A stretch of DNA of 18,178 nucleotides from Dehalococcoidia bacterium UBA1123 (GCA_002313895.1 DCAW01000158.1:2101-20278); one strand, 5' to 3'. Positions 1 to 8,699 are shown, counted from the first letter of the stretch. Translations and numbers: made by a program. Notes: generated by a model from the letters alone, not told the origin.

Positions 1-2
1 AC

Positions 3-500
3 AACCGAGAGATATACGTGAAGAATTCTTATGGGTCGAACGAGAGGAACGTCACGAATCACTCTGAGAATGATTTGTCTCCGGTCTGGTCGCCAGATGG
101 CCTAATGATCGCATTCGATACACTCCGCGACGACGCATCCGATATTTATGTTATGAATGCTGACGGTTCGATCCAGACTGATCTTATGAACGAGAAGGGT
201 CCATCGGACAATGCACCTGATTGGTCGCACGCCGGATCACAAATAGAATTTCAATCCGGCCGCGACGGTCCGACCGAAATTTATGTTATGGAAATTAGCG
301 GAGAAAACGTTAAACGACTGACCACCAGTGAGGCGAACAACATCGTAAATTGGTCCCCCGCTTGGTCCCCAGATGACGCGAAAATCGTGTTTTCGTCGAA
401 CCGAAACGAAGAATCAAATTTGTACGTGATGAACAAAGATGGCTCGAGCTTAATGAAACTGACAGACGATTTTGGATTTGTACGGTGGCCGGAGTGGTGA
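3..500 (+). CDS. TolB-like PD40/WD40-type beta-propeller protein, 3' end only
   Basis: Partial gene entering from the left edge. The reading frame is open from base 3 and already reads NREIYVKN there, the normal end of a PD40 blade, so the GTG at 18 is an internal valine and not the start. The visible 165 residues hold about four repeats of the pattern (W)SPDG...IAF.S.R(D/N)...(I/L)YVMN.DGS...LT, for example SPVWSPDG, PDWSHAG and PAWSPDD. This is the TolB C-terminal / WD40-like Pd40 family. Such proteins are usually periplasmic or exported and act as binding scaffolds; the exact role cannot be read from the repeats. The signal peptide and any other domain lie outside the window. The gene ends with TGA after a short RWPEW tail. 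Confidence 0.85.
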   Translation, partial: NREIYVKNSYGSNERNVTNHSENDLSPVWSPDGLMIAFDTLRDDASDIYVMNADGSIQTDLMNEKGPSDNAPDWSHAGSQIEFQSGRDGPTEIYVMEISGENVKRLTTSEANNIVNWSPAWSPDDAKIVFSSNRNEESNLYVMNKDGSSLMKLTDDFGFVRWPEW

Positions 501-566
501 CCGATAATCGGATGCGCATTTGAACAATCACAGCAGACGGTTCAAGCCTTGAAAAATTCCGCGAAC

Positions 567-1634
567 TTAGTTGGCCGCGTCCCTTTGTAGCGCATCTCGA
601 ACAGCCTCACCCACCTGAGCCGTCGAGCTTGAGCCGCCGAGGTCTGACGTCACGGTCCCGCTGGCGATTGTCGCTCGCACCGCGCGTTCGATGGCGTCTG
701 CCGCCTCGAGGTGTCCCTTGTAGTCCAGCATCATCTTGGCGGCCATGATTGCGGCCATCGGATTCGCGATGCCCTGACCTATGATGTCCGGCGCGGTGCC
801 GTGCACAGGCTCAAAATACGCGAAGTCCTTCTCGGCGTTGAAACACCCTGCAGGAGCTAGGCCGCGACTGCCCTGGATCGCTCCTCCGACGTCACTCAGG
901 ATGTCTCCCGCCCGGTTTTCAGCTACCACGATGTCTATCAACTCTGGCGCCGTAATCATGAGGTAAGCCATTGTGTCAACGTGGACGTGCCGAGGCTCGA
1001 TGGCCGGGTGTTGAGCCGACACTTCTTCGAACACGCGAGACCATAGGCCGTTGGGCAGGCCTTTCTCGGCGACCGCGACCTGTTTGCGGCCTTGTTGTTC
1101 CGCGAAATTGAAAGCGAACTCGATCACGCGACGGACGCCGCCGTATGTGTTGTATTCGGGCCGAATCTCGCTCTCTAGAGGGGTTCCGACCTTGAAATTG
1201 CCCCCGGTTCCGCTTTCGTATCCTTCGGTGTTCTCCCGGATGACCACGAAATCTATGTCATCACTAGTTTTTCCCTTGAGAGGGCTGAGGTCATCGTTCA
1301 ACAGCCTGCATGGCCGAACATTGGCGTATAGGTCCAACCCCCTCCTGAGGCCTCGCAGGACAGCCTGAGCGCTTTCGCCCGATGGAACGCGAGGGTCGGT
1401 GCCGCCAGCCCCGAAAAGCGCTGCGTCAAATGTGGCAGGCAACGCCGTGATGATATCGTCGATGTCCTCGGGAACCACGCTGCCGGTTTTTAGGTAATGT
1501 TCCACTCCGTAGTCGAAAATTTCGTAATCGAGGGCAAATTCGTAAAGCTCGTGAGCTGTCTCCAGGGTCTTGACCGCTTCGGGCATGATCTCGTGGCTGA
1601 TGCCGTCACCAGGTATTACTGCGATTCTGACCAT
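567..1634 (-). CDS. Isocitrate/isopropylmalate dehydrogenase family protein (isopropylmalate- or tartrate/malate-type, NAD-dependent)
   Basis: A 355-residue metal-dependent beta-hydroxyacid oxidative decarboxylase. It opens with the family N-terminus RIAVIPGDGIS. It carries the substrate arginines in LRGLRRGLDLYANVRP (about residues 93-108), RENTEGYESG (R133, Y139), the catalytic lysine in AEKGLPNG (K191) and the metal-binding aspartates D220 and D244/D248 (GDILSD). The cofactor loop HGTAPDIIGQGIANP has Asp-Ile at 283-284, the pair that in this family selects NAD over NADP. The region after K191 and the segment GGAIQGSRGLAPAG differ from classical LeuB, and no leuC/leuD is adjacent. A tartrate/malate-type or other side-substrate enzyme is therefore as likely as leucine synthesis. 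It is divergent from an MFS carrier and near an aldolase, which fits organic-acid breakdown (inference). Length is normal and no lesion is seen. Confidence 0.88.
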   Translation of the reverse strand: MVRIAVIPGDGISHEIMPEAVKTLETAHELYEFALDYEIFDYGVEHYLKTGSVVPEDIDDIITALPATFDAALFGAGGTDPRVPSGESAQAVLRGLRRGLDLYANVRPCRLLNDDLSPLKGKTSDDIDFVVIRENTEGYESGTGGNFKVGTPLESEIRPEYNTYGGVRRVIEFAFNFAEQQGRKQVAVAEKGLPNGLWSRVFEEVSAQHPAIEPRHVHVDTMAYLMITAPELIDIVVAENRAGDILSDVGGAIQGSRGLAPAGCFNAEKDFAYFEPVHGTAPDIIGQGIANPMAAIMAAKMMLDYKGHLEAADAIERAVRATIASGTVTSDLGGSSSTAQVGEAVRDALQRDAAN

Positions 1635-1682
1635 CCGAAGTCCTCCGATTCGTGGGTTTAAGCGTCTGCAAGTTAGCGCTCG

Positions 1683-1713
1683 GCGCGGGCGTCATAATAA
1701 CATACGCCCGCGC
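1683..1713. promoter_or_regulatory. Perfect 10-bp inverted repeat between divergent genes
   Basis: GCGCGGGCGT (1683-1692) is mirrored exactly by ACGCCCGCGC (1704-1713) around an 11-nt AT-rich loop. It lies between the dehydrogenase start (1634, minus strand) and the MFS start (1769, plus strand). No T-run follows on either strand, so it is not an ordinary intrinsic terminator. A shared operator or a leader hairpin for the divergent pair is the simplest reading; that function is inference. Confidence 0.5.
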
Positions 1714-1768
1714 GACCAGCCTGATACCGTAAGGTAGTCGGATTTCATGCCTTCGGATTTGGGCTAAG

Positions 1769-3031
1769 ATGCGGTTATTGGGCGGCAAAATATATTACGG
1801 CTGGCTGGCGCTGGCTGCTATTTCAGGAATCAACTTCGCCAACTCGGTCACGTCCATCGGGATGTTGACCGTGTTCGTGCTTCCGATGTCGGACGAGTTC
1901 GGCTGGAATCGCACGCAGATTTCAGGAGCGACCAGCGTCGGCGCCATCCTGGGCGCCGTCGCTGCTCCGGTGATGGGCCGTGTCTCTGATCGAATCGGCG
2001 CGCGCGCGATCCTGTCGATTGGCGGTCTCATGATCGTTGTGGCGATGATTTATCTGTCTCTGATGCAGACGCTGTTGGGTTTCTATTTCGCGTTCGGAAT
2101 GGCGCGATTGTCCGATCAAGGATTCGTGCAGTCAGTGTCTCCACCCGCGGTGGCTAATTGGTTTCTGAAGTACAGGGGAAGGGCGATGGCGGGTTTGTTC
2201 TTCGTGACATCCACCGGAGGCATCATTTTACCCTTGTTGGCTCAGACGGTAATACAAGGCTGGGGATGGAGGGAGGCGTGGGGAGTGTCGGCCGTTGTGA
2301 TGGCCGTGGTTGGCGTAATGCCAGTCGCATTGATTGTCAGACGGCAACCGGAGGACATAGGGCTTCAGATTGACGGTAGAGAAACTCCTGAGCCGTCAGC
2401 GGCGACCATGAAAGCTCGGGTAACGGATGAACAGTCATGGACCGTCTCTGATGCTCTGAGAACCCCGACGTACTGGTTGATCCTGGCCGCAGTGTTCACG
2501 ACCGGGATCGGGAGCACCGGCATTGGGTTGCACATGGTCCCATATCTGGTGCAGCAAGGGCTTGGTTCGACGGCAGCGGTGGGGTCGGTGAGTTTCAGTT
2601 TCCTGGCTTCAGCGGTCGGGAATGTGTGGTGGGGGACGCTAACCGAAAAATTTTCGCCTCGACTGTTGCTGGCCGCGATATACCTGATTAGAGCGGCCAG
2701 CGTCGCGCTGTTGCTGGTCACAGACACCGTGTTCGAGACATACACCTTCGCTCTCCTCAGAGGGTTCTCGGAGGGAGGCGTTGCGGCAGTCGGGGCCATT
2801 CTTCTCGCGGAGTATTTCGGAAGAAGAAACCTGGGCGCGATCTACGGCACAAACCGGGCTGTCATGGTGTCCGGCTTTGCTATCGGCCCGATAATCGCAG
2901 GCGCAGCTTATGACATCAACAACAGCTACGGGTTGGCCTTTGCCTCGTTTCTCGGTCTCATGTTGGTCGGCGCGGTTCTTGTGGCGTTGGCTCGAACTCC
3001 GAACCGTGGTGTGTCTGGTGGCGTCAGGTGA
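1769..3031 (+). CDS. MFS transporter, monocarboxylate/OFA-like
   Basis: A 420-residue inner-membrane carrier with about 12 hydrophobic segments. The N-terminus IYYGWLALAAISGINF carries the YYGW signature common in monocarboxylate/oxalate-formate-type MFS proteins. The loop 2-3 motif is seen in GRVSDRIGARAILSIGG. A hydrophilic central loop lies around residues 200-225 (RRQPEDIGLQIDGRE), with a second six-helix bundle after it. The ATG at 1769 is the only good start near the predicted first helix; no strong ribosome binding site precedes it. The gene is divergent from the dehydrogenase and 77 bp upstream of the aldolase. An organic-acid substrate feeding those enzymes is likely, but the substrate cannot be read from sequence. 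It resembles the second carrier at 9172-10596 in family but not closely in sequence. Confidence 0.88.
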   Translation: MRLLGGKIYYGWLALAAISGINFANSVTSIGMLTVFVLPMSDEFGWNRTQISGATSVGAILGAVAAPVMGRVSDRIGARAILSIGGLMIVVAMIYLSLMQTLLGFYFAFGMARLSDQGFVQSVSPPAVANWFLKYRGRAMAGLFFVTSTGGIILPLLAQTVIQGWGWREAWGVSAVVMAVVGVMPVALIVRRQPEDIGLQIDGRETPEPSAATMKARVTDEQSWTVSDALRTPTYWLILAAVFTTGIGSTGIGLHMVPYLVQQGLGSTAAVGSVSFSFLASAVGNVWWGTLTEKFSPRLLLAAIYLIRAASVALLLVTDTVFETYTFALLRGFSEGGVAAVGAILLAEYFGRRNLGAIYGTNRAVMVSGFAIGPIIAGAAYDINNSYGLAFASFLGLMLVGAVLVALARTPNRGVSGGVR

Positions 3032-3108
3032 GAGTTTCAGATAAACTTCACGGCGTCTAAATCAAGGTTGTCGAAGCTCTCAAAAACACAAATGCACAGA
3101 GGTGATTG

Positions 3109-3999
3109 ATGCCCAAAAGGATAAACAAAGCGATTGAGTTGCTCGACCAGGGCCAACCGATTTACTATCAGGGCGGCCACACCGGAGCGAATCTTAGCTA
3201 CGAAGGCGGCAAGGAGATGGCCGGCACTTGGGCCGATTACGTGAACGTCGGCATGGAACATGGCGCCTTCGACATGCCAGGGTTGGATGAATTTATGCGC
3301 GGCCTCGTCGACGGAGGCCCGACCAACAGCGGTCACCGGACTCCCGCTGTCGTTGTTGAGCCTCCAGTTGATGGTTCAACCGAAGATATTGTTAGGGCCA
3401 ACGCGTGGCAGTTTCGACAGATTCTGGCGCGTGGAGTCCACGGGATTCTTCTGTGCCATGCAGAGACTCCAGGGGCAGTCAGAGCGTTCGTGGAATCGTG
3501 TCGTTATCCCTTTCAGACTGTGGGCGTCGGCAGAGGACTGGCGCAAGGACAGCGCGGTTCAGCCGGCCAATTGTCGGCCTCAAAGGTCTGGGGGGTGTCG
3601 GTTGACGAATACCTGGACAAGGCCGAGCCTTGGCCCCTGAATCCAGACGGCGAGCTAATGCTGGGGCTGAAGATCGAAAATCGCCGTGCGCTCGTCAACG
3701 TGGAGGTCACGACCAGGGTGCCGGGCATTTCTTTCGCGGAGTGGGGGCCAGGGGATATGAGTATGTCCTACGGTTACAAAAACTTCCCCGGCGAGCCGCT
3801 GCCTGATGAACTTCAAGAGGCCCGCGAACGTGTGCGGAAGGCCTGCCTGGAGGCAGGGATTGCGTTCCTGGAAGGAATGACCGTTGATAACGCGCCGCAA
3901 AAGATTGACGAGGGCGTCAAGGTTAGCTCTGGAGGTCAGGGAGGCGAGGCTGTCGCAAATGTTGGGCGCGAGTACACAGGCAGGACAATGCCAGTGTAA
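3109..3999 (+). CDS. HpcH/HpaI-family aldolase (2-oxo acid aldolase-like TIM barrel)
   Basis: A 296-residue class II, metal-dependent aldolase of the HpcH/HpaI/citrate lyase beta superfamily, which cleaves 2-keto-3-hydroxy acids to pyruvate (or a 2-oxoacid) and an aldehyde. Family landmarks are the early His in MEHGAF (H51), the metal-binding Glu in LGLKIENRRAL (E180), and VPGISFAEWGPGDMSMSYG with metal-binding Asp (D216). The strand that usually carries a substrate-binding Arg (VRxP) reads VVVEPPVDG here, with Glu in that place, so the substrate may differ from classical HpaI. ATG 3109 was chosen over the TTG at 3106 because AGAGGTGA (3098-3105) sits just upstream at a sensible distance. It follows the MFS gene in the same direction and probably shares its transcript. 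Cytoplasmic. Confidence 0.85.
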   Translation: MPKRINKAIELLDQGQPIYYQGGHTGANLSYEGGKEMAGTWADYVNVGMEHGAFDMPGLDEFMRGLVDGGPTNSGHRTPAVVVEPPVDGSTEDIVRANAWQFRQILARGVHGILLCHAETPGAVRAFVESCRYPFQTVGVGRGLAQGQRGSAGQLSASKVWGVSVDEYLDKAEPWPLNPDGELMLGLKIENRRALVNVEVTTRVPGISFAEWGPGDMSMSYGYKNFPGEPLPDELQEARERVRKACLEAGIAFLEGMTVDNAPQKIDEGVKVSSGGQGGEAVANVGREYTGRTMPV

Positions 4000-4189
4000 C
4001 TGTAGCCGAATTAGTTTGGTAATTCGTGCATCGAGAACTCGTCGCATTACCGGATAGATGCCTTGATAAACATGCCCAAATATGCGATGGCAACTATGGA
4101 ACAATCGTCAGATATTGGGTTGTTTGTGACCATGTTAATAGCTTAGCGTGGAGTTCATTTTAGCCGGTGATAAATAGGCGAATAACTGA

Positions 4190-5881
4190 CTTCGTTTTCA
4201 GTTGAATGCAGGCTCCCCAGCCATAGACACGAGGACGTCGATTGGCGCGCCGGTGGACGATTTCGAGAACGATTCCAGGCCCACCAATGGTGACGCCAAC
4301 GGAACGTTGATCCACGATATGGACGCAGACGAGGCCAAGAGCGGCAAGGGCACCATCGAAGGCAAGAAGTTGACGACCTCAATGGCAACGGCAAACTGGA
4401 TAGCGGCGAGCCGGGCCTGGCGGGCTGGGACATTTTCCACGACGCCAACAATAATGGCGTTCGTGACAGCGGCGCAGTGACGGATGTCACGGACTCAAGC
4501 GGCAATTACGAACTGAAAGACCTCCCAGCCGGACTCCAGTGCATTCGAGAGGCGCAAAAATCCGGTTGGAAGTAGACAGCGCCTTCACAGTTCGGCGCAG
4601 CGTTGATTGGAGCGGGCCAAGCGCCGCCCACTACGTCCACTGCGATGGGTTGGGCATCTATTAACCTTGAAGCCTCCTCTAGCAAGCTGACATTCGAAGT
4701 CACCTAGATGGGGCTTCAAGGCGGCACAACGACTGGTTTGCACATCCACCAGGGCAGCGCAACGGCCACCGGATCTGTCCTAGTTGACCCTGTTCTTGCC
4801 GCTGGAGCATCCTCGATTGCGTTCACTGAACCCGTATCGGGCATGGAGACGTTAACCTCTTCGGAGGTCGCGATCTTCAATGCGGGCGCGCTCAACGTCA
4901 ACCTGCATAGCTCAACCCTCCTCTCAGGGGAGATTCGCGGGCAATTGACGGACACTGGACGCGCGCTGGTCGAGAATATACCGTCTGGCGGCGTGGTCAG
5001 CGGTCGCAACTTCGATAATATGAGCACTGCCCCACCCCCCGAAGGAGTGCCTGACGATAATTGCTCATGCATCATCGGCATATTCGAAACCGACAACACC
5101 CACGATTGGGAGTTGGTGTGGACCGGAGCGACGACCTCAAGCATGGTCGCGACGGCGCTGAAGGTGGCTACGGTATCCGTAAATTCCTCTGAGAGTGGAA
5201 CAATCGTTGTGACGATCAAGGACGAAAACAGCGCGACGACGACTATCACCGTGACGCATCCCACGACTTTGGGCGACGAGAACGCGGTTGAGCAACCGCT
5301 CCTCCTCATCCCTGGCAAACGTTACCCGTTCACCGTGGCTTACACTGGAAATGCCCATCACTACAAGCTGGGTTCAAAAGACAAATATCTGGCCATCGGA
5401 CAGGAGGATATTTCGTGCCTAGAGGGTGTGGAACAGGACTGGACGATCAACGTTGAATCGGGCGAAGTGGTGAAGCTAACCTTCACGACCGACAGCTCAA
5501 GCAATGGCGTGAACCAGACAGGGCCAGTTCAAGATAACCATCAAAAACGCCAGCAGCGGCATTGTGACCTACATGGGCGCGACGACCACGATCTTAATGG
5601 ACACTGCGATAACAGTGACCGTTGGCGCCAGCGCTGCGGCAGAAATGTGGATAGTGGAACTGGACGTTCTCGACGGCCATATACGCATGATGAAAGGCTC
5701 CGGCAGCGACCGGTTCTTCTACATCGAGCTGTGTCCTGAACAGGTCGAGGAACCAGACCGAGATCCTCCGACACCTGTTCCGGGCGTCGGAACATGGGGT
5801 CTGGTGGTCATGACGGGACTGCTGAGAGCCGCATTTGTGTGGACGGTTCGTCGCCGAATACGGCGAGTCACACAGAACTAG
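4190..5881 (+). pseudogene. Decayed gene for a secreted multidomain surface protein (anchor-Q-like / SdrD-B-like / CHRD / IPTL-CTERM-like)
   Basis: Joining frames gives one continuous product lacking its N-terminus. At about 4196-4340 there is a beta-helix protein C-terminal pattern (NAGSPAIDT ... DFENDSRP ... DMDADE), as in choice-of-anchor Q proteins. At 4350-4575 there is an SdrD-B-like repeat (DDLNGNGKLDSGEPGLAGW, then DSSGNYELKDLPAG). At about 4588-4950 there is a CHRD domain (FGAALIGAGQAPPTTST ... GLHIHQGSA ... GEIRGQLTD). A long linker module follows, then an IPTL-CTERM-like sorting tail (VPGVGTWG, a hydrophobic helix, then WTVRRRIRR) ending at TAG 5879-5881. Lesions are a missing 5' end (TGA at 4187), a one-base frameshift near 4370, in-frame TAG at 4573 and 4705, and a one-base shift near 5511 (GTGAACC for an expected GTGACC). 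The intact ancestor would have been exported and anchored or sorted at the cell surface. Sequencing error cannot explain the missing start. Confidence 0.75.
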
Positions 5882-5894
5882 GCGTCTAGTGAAT

Positions 5895-5927
5895 CGGGGC
5901 GCACAATCCTGCGCCCCGGTGCTTTTT
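5895..5927 (+). terminator. Strong rho-independent terminator
   Basis: CGGGGCGCA (5895-5903) pairs perfectly with TGCGCCCCG (5910-5918) over a 6-nt loop. GTGC and five T (5923-5927) follow. It starts 14 bp after the end of the decayed surface-protein gene and faces the convergent CoA-transferase operon. It is well preserved although the gene it serves is broken. Confidence 0.85.
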
Positions 5928-5953
5928 GAGGGTGGCTCGGTATCGGGTGTTCG

Positions 5954-7291
5954 TTATTTCACGTGAGGCGCGTAGTCCATTCCGATGTGACCAGACTCCA
6001 CAAGTCGGTCATAGTCTGCGTCTGAAAGCTTGAGCAGTGTTTTGTACACATACTCGTTGTCCTCACCCAGGCGCACCGGACCACGGTCGATCTTCACGGG
6101 ACTTCGGGACATCTTAAACGGAGCGCGAGGATAACTGTAAGTTCCCAAATCTTCTTGGAAGGCCTCTTCAAACATCGCTCGCGCCGTGTACTGTGGATCC
6201 TCAGATGCGTCTTTTTGATCTAGGACGGCCCCGGCAGCTACGCCGTGGGATTGCAGAATTTCCATAGCGTGGCGATGCCCTTGCGACCGGCTCCACTCGG
6301 TTATCATGGCGTCCAGGGCGTCGTGGTTTGCCCTACGAGAGGCGTGATTGGCGAATCGGGCGTCTGACATCCATACCGGATTTCCTATCGCCTGACAAAA
6401 CAGCTCCCAGTCTCGTTCGTCGAAAATCGTGACGGCGACCCACGTGTCATCCTGGGCGCACGGGTACACTCCCTGAATAGCGGTCGGATGCCTGTTGCCC
6501 AGCGTTGAAGCATTTCTGTTATTCATCGAATAATCCATGAACGCGCCGCCGAGATAGGGCAGGGCGTTCTCTGCCTGGGACAGCTCCACGAGCTGGCCTT
6601 TGCCAGAGCGTCTCCGATAGTTGAGCGCAGTGGCAACTGCCATCGCGCCGCCGACACCGGCAGCGGCGTCAGCCATGTAAACGTTGGTGTTGGAAGACGG
6701 GTCCATGTCCGCGTAGCCTCGCATCAGCGTGTGGCCTATGACGCCTTCGATATGGACGCCCAACGACCTGTGATTCTGATATGGGCCTTCGTTGCCGTAT
6801 GCTGGCATTCTTAGCATGATGAAACGCGGATTGATCTCTCGAAGCTCTTTGTAGGAAATGCCCAGTTTTTCCATGGTCTCCGTTGGGTTATTCTCGACAA
6901 GCACGTCGCTTATGGCGACCATGCGCTTGAAAATGTCCAATCCTTCGGGTCTTAGCAAGTCAACTGTCATGCTTTTTTTGTTGCGGGCATGGGCGTTGAA
7001 CAAAGGATGACGATTCCAGGGACGTTTGCCTGCTTCGCGGCCAGGCATTGCGCCCACGAATGGCGGCATGGAGTCAATGAAAAATTGTGAGGGCCGAGCG
7101 AATGGCCCACGGGTCGCCGCTCCCATCGTCTGTATGGACTCAACTCTAATGATCTCAGCGCCCATGTCTGCTAGAAGGGTCGTGCAGTAAGGCCCCGCCC
7201 ACACGACGGTCATGTCCAGAACTCTGATGCCCGACAGTGGCAGTTTTCTTGCGTCAGTTTTTGAGGTTGTGTCGTTTCGGTGTCCAGTCAC
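5954..7291 (-). CDS. CaiB/BaiF family CoA-transferase (second gene of pair)
   Basis: A 445-residue class III CoA-transferase, the family that moves CoA between acyl-CoA donors and carboxylic acids such as carnitine, formyl/oxalate and bile acids. The N-terminal fold is typical: LPLSGIRVLDMTVVWAGPYC, then LADMGAEIIRVES. The expected catalytic aspartate lies in MADAAAGVGG (D208), followed by ALNYRRRSGKGQLVELSQAE, the usual dimer/CoA-binding stretch. A C-terminal RAPFKMSRSP ... RLGEDNEYV motif is present. It is longer than its partner because of an N-terminal extension and an insert around residues 65-95. The start is GTG at 7291, which overlaps the upstream gene's stop by four bases (GTGA), so translation is probably coupled. 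The two proteins may form a heteromer or act on related acids; the substrate is unknown. Confidence 0.9.
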   Translation of the reverse strand: MTGHRNDTTSKTDARKLPLSGIRVLDMTVVWAGPYCTTLLADMGAEIIRVESIQTMGAATRGPFARPSQFFIDSMPPFVGAMPGREAGKRPWNRHPLFNAHARNKKSMTVDLLRPEGLDIFKRMVAISDVLVENNPTETMEKLGISYKELREINPRFIMLRMPAYGNEGPYQNHRSLGVHIEGVIGHTLMRGYADMDPSSNTNVYMADAAAGVGGAMAVATALNYRRRSGKGQLVELSQAENALPYLGGAFMDYSMNNRNASTLGNRHPTAIQGVYPCAQDDTWVAVTIFDERDWELFCQAIGNPVWMSDARFANHASRRANHDALDAMITEWSRSQGHRHAMEILQSHGVAAGAVLDQKDASEDPQYTARAMFEEAFQEDLGTYSYPRAPFKMSRSPVKIDRGPVRLGEDNEYVYKTLLKLSDADYDRLVESGHIGMDYAPHVK

Positions 7292-8508
7292 ACGACCCTC
7301 TTTTCTCTGAATCGTGAAATGTCGTCAGCCGTGTATCCTGACTCTGAAAGCGCCTCGTCGGTGTGTTCACCCAAGCGCGGCGCGGGCCGTCGTATGCTCC
7401 AGGGCGAATGCTCCATTATGAAAGGCCTGCCGGGGTAGGCGAAATCTCCCGCTTCAGGGTGGTCGACGTTTGAAAAAGCGCCCCTTGACTGGAAGACTTG
7501 GTCGTTTGCGATATCCTCCATCGTATTAAGCGGGCCGCTGAGAACGTTTGCGCTCCGAGCGGCCTCCCAAATCTGATATTTGGTTCGGGCCATCAGCCAG
7601 GGGTAAAAAAACGCATCGAATTCCGCTTCCAACTCCGGGTCAGATTGGGCTTCGGGAGTATGCCATTTCGGGTCTAGAAGCTCCTCTGGTTCTCCAAGCA
7701 TCTTCACAATTCGTGGGAAATACCTCGTGCCGCTGGTTATCTGAAAGTAGCCGTCGGCGCAGGGATACACTCCACTGGGATAGCCTCCCAAGCCGTTCGG
7801 CCCGTCGGCGGAACGACCGCTTAGCTCACCGTTGTACTGGTAAGCCAACAGCATGCTCATCCGCCGGTCAATCGATCCTGCTTGCGTCTCCATGATCGAG
7901 ATGTCGATATGCTCCCCCTGGCCGGCTTCCCGCGCTGAAAATGACGCGCTCAACGTCGCGAAGGCGGCGACAGAACCAGCTTGGTAAAGGCCGACATCGG
8001 CGCCCATTTTGATCGGCTCTCGGTCGGCTAGACCTGTGGAATATAACTCACCTCCCATCCCGTAGAAAATCAGTTCCGATGCGCGCCAGTCGCGGTATGG
8101 TCCGGTTTGACCGAAGTTCGAGATGGACGTGACGACCAACGCCGAATTTTCTCCGTTCAAAATCGGGTAGTCCAGGCCGAAATCGGCCATCACGCCAGGC
8201 CGAAAGCTTTCGACCACGATGTCTGCTCGTCGGGCCAGCTTCAATGCCACATCACGGCCAGATTCGGTGGACAGGTCAAGAGTCACGCTACGCTTGTTAG
8301 TGTTCAGGTGAAGAAACGTGCCACTCTTTTCGGGGTGTGGGACGTCTTTTGGAAATGGGCCAATCTGTCTGGCGTAATCGCCTGAACCGGGGCGTTCGAT
8401 TTTGATGACATCGGCCCCGTAGTCGCCCAGCAATTTAGTGCAGTATGGCCCTGATATCCCGTGCGTCAAATCCAGAACCTTGAGGTCTGATAAGGCCATT
8501 TCAGGCAT
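7288..8508 (-). CDS. CaiB/BaiF family CoA-transferase (first gene of pair)
   Basis: A 406-residue class III CoA-transferase. It shows LSDLKVLDLTHGISGPYCTK and LLGDYGADVIKIERPGSGDY at the N-terminus, HLNTNKRSVTLDL around residues 67-79, the predicted catalytic aspartate in KMGADVGLYQAG (D171), and REAGQGEHIDISIMET. It ends with GRPFIMEHSP ... APRLGEHTDE. A TTG at 8523 would give five more residues, but the ATG at 8508 is preferred because GGGAGA (minus strand, 8521-8516) lies 7 nt before it. It is the promoter-proximal gene of a two-gene operon and divergent from the zinc-ribbon gene across 191 bp. No acyl-CoA dehydrogenase or hydratase is adjacent, so the pathway is open. Confidence 0.9.
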   Translation of the reverse strand: MPEMALSDLKVLDLTHGISGPYCTKLLGDYGADVIKIERPGSGDYARQIGPFPKDVPHPEKSGTFLHLNTNKRSVTLDLSTESGRDVALKLARRADIVVESFRPGVMADFGLDYPILNGENSALVVTSISNFGQTGPYRDWRASELIFYGMGGELYSTGLADREPIKMGADVGLYQAGSVAAFATLSASFSAREAGQGEHIDISIMETQAGSIDRRMSMLLAYQYNGELSGRSADGPNGLGGYPSGVYPCADGYFQITSGTRYFPRIVKMLGEPEELLDPKWHTPEAQSDPELEAEFDAFFYPWLMARTKYQIWEAARSANVLSGPLNTMEDIANDQVFQSRGAFSNVDHPEAGDFAYPGRPFIMEHSPWSIRRPAPRLGEHTDEALSESGYTADDISRFREKRVV

Positions 8509-8583
8509 ACATTTATCTCCCAAGGGTTCGTTAATGCTTTCGTCTGCCTGTCGTTCGATCAGGAAGAAGCGCCAGAAAAACTC

Positions 8584-8636
8584 GTTAGAACAAAGGTTTT
8601 AAAAACCTTGACCAGTTAGAACGCCCGTACTAAAAT
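8584..8636 (+). promoter_or_regulatory. Sigma-70-like promoter with overlapping palindrome and flanking direct repeats
   Basis: TTGACC (8608-8613), a 17-nt spacer and TAAAAT (8631-8636) make a near-consensus promoter reading toward the zinc-ribbon start at 8700. The palindrome AAGGTTTT-A-AAAACCTT (8593-8609) runs into the first two bases of the -35 box. It is flanked by two copies of GTTAGAAC (8584-8591 and 8615-8622) spaced 31 bp apart, about three helical turns. A repressor or activator site is plausible. The same element could also influence the divergent CoA-transferase operon starting at 8508. Confidence 0.6.
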
Positions 8637-8699
8637 GGGCACAATCGAAGTGGGGCCCAGAGCCGAAAGAATTGAGTTCGAATGTTTAGGAGAAACGAT

